Below are positions 15,134-20,226 of a stretch of 20,226 bases of DNA, one piece after another; the first letter of the stretch is position 1; the number at the start of each line of letters is the position of its first letter. Origin of the DNA: RYN-431 sp036388295 (GTDB lineage Bacteria; Planctomycetota; Phycisphaerae; Tepidisphaerales; Tepidisphaeraceae); the NCBI GenBank assembly GCA_036388295.1, contig DASVSC010000155.1:1-20226 (forward strand), given 5' to 3'. A model generated the notes under the pieces. The model was not told where the DNA came from and did not search any database. It saw only the letters and a list, made by a program, of their open reading frames with translations. The position numbers and the translations under genes are program-made.

Positions 15134-15364
15134 CCTTGAGGGGTTCTCGGTGCCGTCGGGGTAGACCGTGCGGATCGCCTGCCCGCGGCGGTCGTACGCC
15201 GTCGCCGTGCGGCCGCCGAACGCGTCGACGATGTAGGCGACCTGGCCGACTGCGTCGTAGATCGTCTGCGTTACTTGGCCATTGGCGTCGGTCACCGCCG
15301 ATACCCGCCCGGCGGTGTCGTACGCCGTCAGGCTGTCGCGCACCGAGTGCGTGCCCTGGCTGTA
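15134..15364 (-). pseudogene. Rhs/YD-repeat core fragment (third copy)
   Basis: The minus strand encodes GTHSVRDSLTAYDTAGRVSA, then VTDANGQVTQTIYDAVGQVA and TATAYDRRGQAIRTVYPDGT, three consecutive YD repeats of the YDxxGRxxxxTDxxGxxTxxxYD type. These repeats build the shell that encapsulates toxin tips in Rhs proteins. The similarity stops abruptly near 15134, with a stop at 15119 a few codons later, and upstream it fades near 15360. With no start, no core terminus (DPMIF-type) and no tip, this is a displaced remnant, in the same orientation as the other Rhs copies to the right. Confidence 0.65.
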
Positions 15365-15711
15365 CCGCCGCCGACACGCCCACCTTACCGCCCCGGCCGC
15401 AGGCGACAAGGGATAAATCGGCCGATTCCACCGGACGCCGGGGGGCCGCCTTCGGCGGATTTTGCGCTTGTCACGGCCCAACGGCCTGTTCGAATGGACC
15501 GTCACGCTCGCCCCCTTGCGCGCCTGTCCCGCCGCGGCCCCGTCGGCCGCGGGAGGTCTTGCAGCTTTACTTGTCCACAGATGTAGGACTTCTGACGGCC
15601 GGCTTTCGATCTATAAATTTGGTGTAATGAATACTCAGATCCTGAAAGTGGCGGGTTGAAACTCGCCCTACGCAGCGATGTAGCCCTAGGTTGACACTAT
15701 GTCTCTGTCAT
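15365..15711. other. Non-coding stretch with two GC-rich hairpins
   Basis: No gene is supported between the Rhs scrap and the SUKH-like gene. It holds a 5-bp hairpin CCGCC-TTC-GGCGG followed by ATTTT (15446-15462, plus sense), which resembles a weak intrinsic terminator, and a perfect 8-bp hairpin CCGCGGCC-CCGTC-GGCCGCGG (15532-15552). Composition changes sharply near 15600 from GC-rich to AT-rich, marking a recombination or insertion boundary. Confidence 0.45.
15532..15552. repeat. Perfect 8-bp inverted repeat (hairpin)
   Basis: CCGCGGCC and GGCCGCGG flank a 5-base loop. There is no T-run on either strand, so it is not a standard terminator. It lies about 50 bp from the GC-to-AT composition switch at the edge of the displaced Rhs cassette, so it may mark the end of older core sequence. 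Confidence 0.6.
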
Positions 15712-16320
15712 TCAAGATGCGGACTTCCTTCCTGCCAATACTTGTGACAATACAGATGCATTTGCCATGGACTCAGTCCACTCAAACACGTCATGATCAA
15801 TATCGCCTCTACTAAGAAGCGGCGGCACTTTGAAAGAAAGATGAGCCAGAGGACGAAATGCCATGCCATTTTGTTTAATGAATACAGAATATCGGTTTCG
15901 CATTGAACACCAACTTGTTTCGTCAAGCACAATCCTAACAATGAAATCTGTAAAGGTATTGGCAATTAAAGTAAAACTACCGTCCCATAACGATAGCGCC
16001 TTCACAACAGGTCTTCTTCCATCAGGACGCATGCAGAATTGATAGCCAAATGCATCTTCAGCAATGGAAAACCACTGCAAGTCTGAAAACATTGCTTGCC
16101 GCCACACTCCGACATCATTCCAGCTTTCAAAATCATGCCCAGATAGAGGGGATTCACCAAAGAAATGGAACAATCCATCTGCAGTATATCCTTGGCCTCC
16201 AGACCGCGCAAAACATATGTGTTCTTCTTGCGCGAATGGGAATCGAGGACACCAAGGGACCGGTACTGATCCGTCTGGCATTCTTAAAGTGCGAGCAAAA
16301 TCAGCTACAAATGGCCCCAT
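15712..16320 (-). CDS. SUKH (SMI1/KNR4)-like immunity protein candidate
   Basis: From ATG 16320 the protein has 202 residues; a longer start at ATG 16398 would add a hydrophobic leader (MKMHALAVCVIIFEINLC) and cannot be excluded. The central part is SUKH-like: GLFHFFGESPLSGHDFESWN, then WFSIAEDAFGYQFCMRPDG, where W.xIAxDxFGxxFC is the family's conserved core, and later SLWDGSFTLIANTFTDFIV. SUKH proteins commonly neutralise contact-dependent and Rhs toxins by binding them. It lies downstream of the second Rhs tip and a small membrane protein, the expected place for cognate immunity. The sequence is AT-rich compared with the Rhs core, a sign of separate origin. Which tip it matches is not known. 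Confidence 0.65.
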   Translation of the reverse strand: MGPFVADFARTLRMPDGSVPVPWCPRFPFAQEEHICFARSGGQGYTADGLFHFFGESPLSGHDFESWNDVGVWRQAMFSDLQWFSIAEDAFGYQFCMRPDGRRPVVKALSLWDGSFTLIANTFTDFIVRIVLDETSWCSMRNRYSVFIKQNGMAFRPLAHLSFKVPPLLSRGDIDHDVFEWTESMANASVLSQVLAGRKSAS

Positions 16321-16411
16321 TGCACTTCTTACGAGATAACAGTTACACAAGTTGATTTCGAAGATTATTACACAAACAGCTAACGCGTGCATTTTCATTG
16401 AAACTAGGTAT

Positions 16412-16750
16412 TTACCGGTGCCATCTAGTAACAACTAAACGCACCCAAGCGAATTGAGCAAAGAGTATCGCAAAAACTAGCTGTATCGAAATTAAGCTTA
16501 TATGCCCGCCTGGATTGTACGGATTATAAGCAAATCCGTCTCTATGAATTATGGCGAGCTCGCATCCAACTACACCCGCGAAGTTGAACAGCAATGCGGC
16601 TATAACAGGCCTACGCATAGACGTTAGGCCCATTACCAACGCAGCAACCACGAAAACCACCAGATGAAAACCAAACGTGTAGGCACCGAGAACTCCCACG
16701 CTCAACCCAACAGATATTACAGTGATGAGTTGCGCTAGTATAATTTGCAT
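16412..16750 (-). CDS. Small multi-pass membrane protein, candidate immunity protein
   Basis: This is a 112-residue protein from ATG 16750. TAAGGA, which includes the stop of the Rhs tip gene, serves as its ribosome-binding site six bases away, so expression is tied to that gene. Four hydrophobic segments are visible: ILAQLITVISVGLSVGVLGA, then FGFHLVVFVVAALVMGL, PVIAALLFNFAGVVGCELAI, and HISLISIQLVFAILFAQFAW. Positive residues sit in the loop after the second segment (TSMRRP). No enzyme motif is seen. Position directly behind a toxin tip, small size and AT-rich composition all fit an immunity protein for the second tip, but many unrelated small membrane proteins look the same. Confidence 0.6.
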   Translation of the reverse strand: MQIILAQLITVISVGLSVGVLGAYTFGFHLVVFVVAALVMGLTSMRRPVIAALLFNFAGVVGCELAIIHRDGFAYNPYNPGGHISLISIQLVFAILFAQFAWVRLVVTRWHR

Positions 16751-16759
16751 CGTACGTCC

Positions 16760-18270
16760 TTACTCTACAAAGGGCAGAAGTGCGCGAGCATCAGCGTTCG
16801 AGAACATTGGCGATCCCTCCACCATAGTATCCGATCCATACACAATTTCGCCGCCCGAAATCATCTTCAGGTCGAGCAGCATGTGCTTCCAAGTTAATCC
16901 CATCGCATCCTTGCCAGCCATGGCCATTTTACTCCGGTCAGGCAAAGCATAAGAATGCTCGACAGAGAATGTCTCTACGATAAGATCGCCGTTCTCCGCT
17001 GTTCGCACTTGCCACCGACGCCAGCCTGCCAGCGGGTGCCCTCCTAAGGTTCGCGCAACAAAATATCGCTTATTTGCGTCGTACTTGGTTATCCTCACCG
17101 GAAAATCACCTTGTCCCGATTCTCTTAATGTTCCCATTGCCCATTTACCTGGATGGCCAGCGGTTTGCGTCATATCAAAACTTACGGTTCCCCCTAATCC
17201 GGTCACGTCGCTTGACGCATTAACGGGATACATGTTTAGGCTTCTAAATCCTGCCATCTTAACAAACATCGCGTCTGCGGAGATTCCTCCGCGTAACCGG
17301 ATGGAATGACGCATTCCCGTTAGCTGAGTATTGTCAACGGGAACGAAGGCATTTGAAGAAACTCCACCGAACAATGAACTTGCAGAGGTGTTCCTGAAAA
17401 CGTTTGTTCCAAAGTTCACAGTCGTTAAACCAATCAAGCCAGCCGAGATTCCGACTGCCGTCAACTGCCCGATCGAGAGTAAGTTCCCCGTTGAATCCGT
17501 CGCAAGGATTGGGCTACCCCCAACATAACTCTGAAGGTTTGAGTTTTGCCATTCGCCGGCCCCGAAGATCATCGGGTCCCGGCTCTTCCACAGTCCGGTT
17601 TCCCGGTCGCTGGAGCGGTCGAGTTGTTGGACGAGCCCGGTCTCGAAGTCGCTGTACCCGTCCGGGTTCTGCCACGAAGTGACCGTCTGGCCCGGCAGCA
17701 GCGTGTTGCCGTAGGCGTCGTAGTCGGTGGTTGGCGTCGTACGTGTGCGTTGTACTGACGCCGTTGGTGGTGCTGCTGACCAGCTCGTTCCGGGCGTTGT
17801 ACGTGCTGACCGTCGCCGCGGCCCCTGTCGTAGCCGTAGACCGTCTTCTCGTCCGGCGTGGCGTCGACCGCGCCGGTGAAGCGGCGCTCCTCGGCCAAAC
17901 GGCCGCCGGCCGACGCCGTGTCGTCGTAGACCGACTGCGTCGCCTCGCCCTTGAAGTCGGTGTGCGTGGCCACACGGCCGTGGGCGTCGTACGCCCACGT
18001 CTCGGTGTCGTTGCTCGTGATGCCGTCGCCGTCCGGCGGCAGCGTGCGGCTCGTCCGCCGGTTGCGGTCGTCGTAGCCGAACCGGGTCACCCGCCCCTTC
18101 GGGTCGACGTGCGTCAACTCGTTGCCGTTCTTGTCGTACGTGTACTGCCAGTGCGGGCGCACCGACTGCCCGGACGTGGGCGAGGCCGGGTCGGCGTCGG
18201 TCACCGCCGGCAGGTAGACGTCGGTCAACGTGTGTTTCACAAGCGACGGCATGTCGTACATTGTGGTGAG
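16760..18270 (-). pseudogene. Displaced Rhs core fragment with an intact second toxin-like tip; core frame broken twice
   Basis: From near 18270 the minus strand encodes Rhs core: MYDMPSLVKHTLTDVYLPAV, then YTYDKNGNELTHVDPKGRV and ETWAYDAHGRVATHTDFKGE. The frame shifts at about 17826, where removing one base gives YGYDGAAATVSTYNARNELV, and again near 17735, where THTYDAN is joined out of frame to DYDAYGNTLLPGQTVTS. The core ends RDPMIFGAGEWQNSNLQSYV, then GGSPILATDSTGN. The tip (about 17490-16760) follows in the same frame as the core end: LTGMRHSIRLRGGISADAMF, then RYFVARTLGGHPLAGWRRW and NGDLIVETFSVEHSYALPD. The GHPxxG...G.LxxExxS layout faintly recalls DUF1990. No start or N-terminal Rhs part exists, so this looks like a silent orphan tip reservoir fused behind the first immunity gene. 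Confidence 0.7.
17568..17726. repeat. Rhs core-end repeat, copy 2 (paired with 19972-20130)
   Basis: This 159-bp stretch encodes the end of the Rhs core (DYDAYGN to RDPMIF). It aligns without length difference to 19972-20130 and shares long identical runs, such as the one covering GTGACCGTCTGGCCCGGCAG. Sequence identity drops sharply on the tip side. Such a repeat is the natural substrate for recombination that swaps the displaced tip onto the full-length Rhs gene. Confidence 0.75.
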
Positions 18271-18271
18271 G

Positions 18272-19171
18272 TCAAACCTTCCATTCTAAGTCTAATATCT
18301 TTGTTCCAGTCTCCGTTTGAACAATCGGCCTTCCAGCCATCAGGCCGATCACAGGCAGGCCGTCGATGAAACCTAACGGCTGTCGGGGCGGCATCGGTGC
18401 AAGGCCAAAGTCGGGCACGCGGTACGGACCTTTGCCTTTGGCCGGCTCGAAAAAGGCGTCGGCACCGAGATGGTTCTTCACCTGTCGGCGGACGTCGAAA
18501 TAGTCCTGCAGGTCGTCTATTACGTCCGGCGGCTGTGGAGTGAGTTGGATAAACACTGTGTCCGGTGCGATCTCTTCCACAACCGCAGCGGGCGAAGAAA
18601 GCACTCGATCGCGGCCGAACATCCGAACGTAGGGCGGACCGAGGACCGTTGCCCAAGGCAGTTGCGGCAAATATTTTTCGAGTTGGAAGAAATAGAAGCT
18701 TCCACCATAATTCTCGAAATCAACAATAGTAGTTGATTCACGGAAAAACTCCCATAAATATCCAGACGCCCCTTCCCAGCCTTGCCACCTAACATCAACG
18801 ACTCCCAAGAACGCAGCAGTGTCTCGACATTGCAGCTTCAAATAACCAGTTAGTTCTGCTGCATCAATAGAACCAGTAATCCCAAAAGTAAAACTGGACG
18901 GCAGAAATGGAACTTCGCCTGTAAAGATGCCCGCTTCGTATTTCGCTTTTTTCCTTCGCTTCAAGCCAAAATGTACTTGATCCATCCACCCTTTGGCAAG
19001 TTCGTCAATGCAGGTCGGGTCGAATACGAGTCGGGGCGGATCATCATGGCCACATTTATCCGGCACGAGTTGTGAAAACTTGCTAACACACTGCAGGATC
19101 TTTGCCTTCTCTTGAGTTGAACTAAGGCGTTCTGCAGTAAAAATATCAATTGTAGAAATCTTTTCTTTCAT
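18272..19171 (-). CDS. Candidate immunity protein for the first Rhs tip
   Basis: This is a 299-residue protein from ATG 19171. The Rhs stop codon TAA lies one base upstream, and GGAAGAG inside the last Rhs codons is its ribosome-binding site, so toxin and immunity are tightly coupled. The body contains FTFGITGSIDAAELTGYLKL, then WEGASGYLWEFFRESTTIVD and LPWATVLGPPYVRMFGRDRV followed by APDTVFIQLTPQPPDVIDDL. The GPPYV.(M/L)(F/I)GR(D/E)R(V/L)L..PA segment recalls immunity proteins of polymorphic-toxin loci (Imm52-like), from memory and not certain. It has no signal peptide. The N-terminal two thirds are AT-rich and the C-terminal third is GC-rich, as if assembled from two sources. It ends about 10 bases before the displaced Rhs fragment. 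Confidence 0.65.
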   Translation of the reverse strand: MKEKISTIDIFTAERLSSTQEKAKILQCVSKFSQLVPDKCGHDDPPRLVFDPTCIDELAKGWMDQVHFGLKRRKKAKYEAGIFTGEVPFLPSSFTFGITGSIDAAELTGYLKLQCRDTAAFLGVVDVRWQGWEGASGYLWEFFRESTTIVDFENYGGSFYFFQLEKYLPQLPWATVLGPPYVRMFGRDRVLSSPAAVVEEIAPDTVFIQLTPQPPDVIDDLQDYFDVRRQVKNHLGADAFFEPAKGKGPYRVPDFGLAPMPPRQPLGFIDGLPVIGLMAGRPIVQTETGTKILDLEWKV

Positions 19172-19172
19172 T

Positions 19173-20226
19173 TTATCTCTTCCAAGGTATGCCACTTTTA
19201 AACCCCCTTAGATCAACTGTCGACCATGCTCCCGTGGCATCGTTGAACTGAAACACATTTCCATTTGACCGATTAATTGCTTCCACGACCGTCCCCGAAA
19301 TCGACTGCGTCCTCGGGCTGATGATCAAGTTAAACGGCAGGTTATTCTGCTGTCTGGCGACGGACGCGAATCCCTGAATTTGCGGCGTATTGGTTATGTT
19401 GATCACGTCTTTAATATCAGTCAATCCCCGACTCACGCCGACTGGCAAGTCGGGAACGACGTTCACCCCACCACGCCGGGTCATTCCGCGGTACAAGATC
19501 GTGTTCTCTTCGGCTTCGCCGAGCGATCTTAGCACGGCTTGTGAGAAGGTAGCGCCACTGACGTTATTGATAGAACCGCGTAATGCGTTGACTTCTCTGC
19601 CAGCGAGGTTCGCCTCATCCGCTGCGTTCAGGATACTTCGCCCGAACACCAGCAGGCTTCTAGCGTCGCGGGCCAGCAAACCGGGTGTCTTGAGTAGGCT
19701 TGTGAACAGTTGTTGGGGGTTGCCGCCTTCGGCGATGAATTGCTGTGCGGCCAGAGGATCACGTGCAAACGTATACAGGGAGACGGCTGTAAGAAGTGGT
19801 CCTGCTACTCGTGCGACTGGAACGCCTACGCGTAAGGCAAACAATGCCACGTTAGCGCTCATCAAGGCAAGTGTTTCCAATCCATTGAGTCCACTTGGAT
19901 CAGTAGTAAGCAGTGGACTTCCACCGACATATAGATGCAGATTTGCGTCGTGGTACTCGCCCGCTCTGAAAATCATCGGGTCCTGGCTCACCCACGTGCC
20001 GGTCGCGCGGTTGACGGAGCGGGCGAGTTGTTGGGTCAGCCCGCTTTCGAAGTCGCTATACCCGTCGGGGTTCTGCCACGGCGTGACCGTCTGGCCCGGC
20101 AGCAGCGTGTTGCCGTAGGCGTCGTAGTCGCTGTTTTGGACGGCCACGCCGCTGAGGTTGAGGACGCTGCGCGTCTTGCCTTGGCCGTCTTGGGCCAGTG
20201 ACAGGTAGCCGGTCGTGGCGTTCGAC
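19173..20226 (-). CDS. C-terminal end of an Rhs protein with a PD-(D/E)XK (REase-fold) nuclease toxin tip
   Basis: The frame is open to the right edge, so the start and most of the core lie outside the window. Core end: TTGYLSLAQDGQGKTRSVLN, then SDYDAYGNTLLPGQTVTPWQ and SQDPMIFRAGEYHDANLHLY, GGSPLLTTDPSGL. A helical, Ala-rich linker follows (about 19900-19530). The last 100 residues form the toxin: YRGMTRRGGVNVVPDLPVG, then GLTDIKDVINITNTPQIQGF and LPFNLIISPRTQSISGTVVE. P-D (19454-19449) and D-I-K (19418-19410) are the PD and (D/E)xK elements, and IKDV...TPQ...F.LI...T..S is common in restriction-fold polymorphic toxins. Rhs proteins encapsulate and deliver such tips into competitors; DNA or tRNA cleavage is inferred. 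The cognate immunity gene lies one base downstream. Confidence 0.75.
   Translation of the reverse strand, partial: SNATTGYLSLAQDGQGKTRSVLNLSGVAVQNSDYDAYGNTLLPGQTVTPWQNPDGYSDFESGLTQQLARSVNRATGTWVSQDPMIFRAGEYHDANLHLYVGGSPLLTTDPSGLNGLETLALMSANVALFALRVGVPVARVAGPLLTAVSLYTFARDPLAAQQFIAEGGNPQQLFTSLLKTPGLLARDARSLLVFGRSILNAADEANLAGREVNALRGSINNVSGATFSQAVLRSLGEAEENTILYRGMTRRGGVNVVPDLPVGVSRGLTDIKDVINITNTPQIQGFASVARQQNNLPFNLIISPRTQSISGTVVEAINRSNGNVFQFNDATGAWSTVDLRGFKSGIPWKR
19972..20130. repeat. Rhs core-end repeat, copy 1 (paired with 17568-17726)
   Basis: This is the counterpart of the displaced copy 2.4 kb away, in the same orientation and of equal length. It encodes SDYDAYGN through QDPMIF of the in-frame Rhs gene. 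Direct repeats in this arrangement allow deletion of the intervening first tip and immunity gene, bringing the second tip into frame with the full-length core. Confidence 0.75.

Noticed and set aside
15446..15462. The CCGCC-TTC-GGCGG hairpin followed by ATTTT as a functional terminator
   Set aside because: The stem is short, and no plus-strand gene ends nearby; it is noted only as a hairpin.
17731..18369. A 212-codon plus-strand frame rich in Val and Arg
   Set aside because: It is the antisense of Rhs YD repeats, which are unmistakable on the minus strand.
1..20226. A CRISPR array
   Set aside because: No regularly spaced direct repeats with unique spacers were found; the repeats present are simple tandem units.

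Overview
The window looks like an accessory region of a high-GC bacterium, most likely a planctomycete (Gemmata-like). The evidence is the GC-rich coding style with mixed ATG/GTG/TTG starts, a divergent planctomycete-type sigma factor, very large multi-enzyme fusions built on caspase-like peptidases, and decayed Rhs (YD-repeat) genes. The assignment is an inference from gene style; no marker gene settles the species.

Left part (1-5100). A truncated unknown gene is followed on the minus strand by two unrelated predicted PD-(D/E)XK-fold proteins (397-1296 and 1380-2090), a lipoprotein (2173-2853) and a sigma-70 factor whose frame is broken at a four-copy TGCG repeat. Next come tRNA-Thr(UGU) with a good promoter, two adjacent related small genes (one with an in-frame stop), and a scrap of an IS5-type transposase.

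Centre (5352-12376, plus strand). The centrepiece is a tight three-gene operon. Gene A is a caspase-like peptidase (dyad H120/C177). Gene B overlaps it by ATGA and is an accessory protein of unknown family. Gene C is a 1355-residue protein behind a perfect AGGAGG. It joins a second caspase/gingipain-like domain (H291/C349), a DNA/RNA non-specific endonuclease (H706, N743, E753) and an alpha/beta-hydrolase (S1184, H1337). No signal peptides are visible, so the system appears cytosolic. I infer a proteolytically controlled, possibly cell-suicide or defence, module. It is the best candidate here for an undescribed system.

Right part (12377-15128, mostly minus strand). A poorly coding stretch of about 760 bases precedes a Mu-Gam-like nuclease-inhibitor gene, a small downstream gene with an in-frame stop, a six-copy 7-base repeat just upstream of gam, and a frameshifted unknown gene.

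Far right (15130-20226, minus strand). This is an Rhs polymorphic-toxin locus with displaced tips. Reading from the right edge it holds: the end of an Rhs protein with a PD-(D/E)XK (REase-fold) toxin tip; its 1-nt-spaced candidate immunity gene; a displaced, frameshifted Rhs core fragment with a second tip; a small membrane protein and a SUKH-like protein (candidate immunity genes); and a third Rhs core scrap. The GC-rich core fragments are similar at DNA level, while much of the tip and immunity sequence is AT-richer, as expected when tips are exchanged by recombination.

Several genes here carry single indels or stops (sigma factor, Rhs fragment, gam neighbour and others). Whether these are real decay, phase variation or sequencing error cannot be told from the sequence alone.
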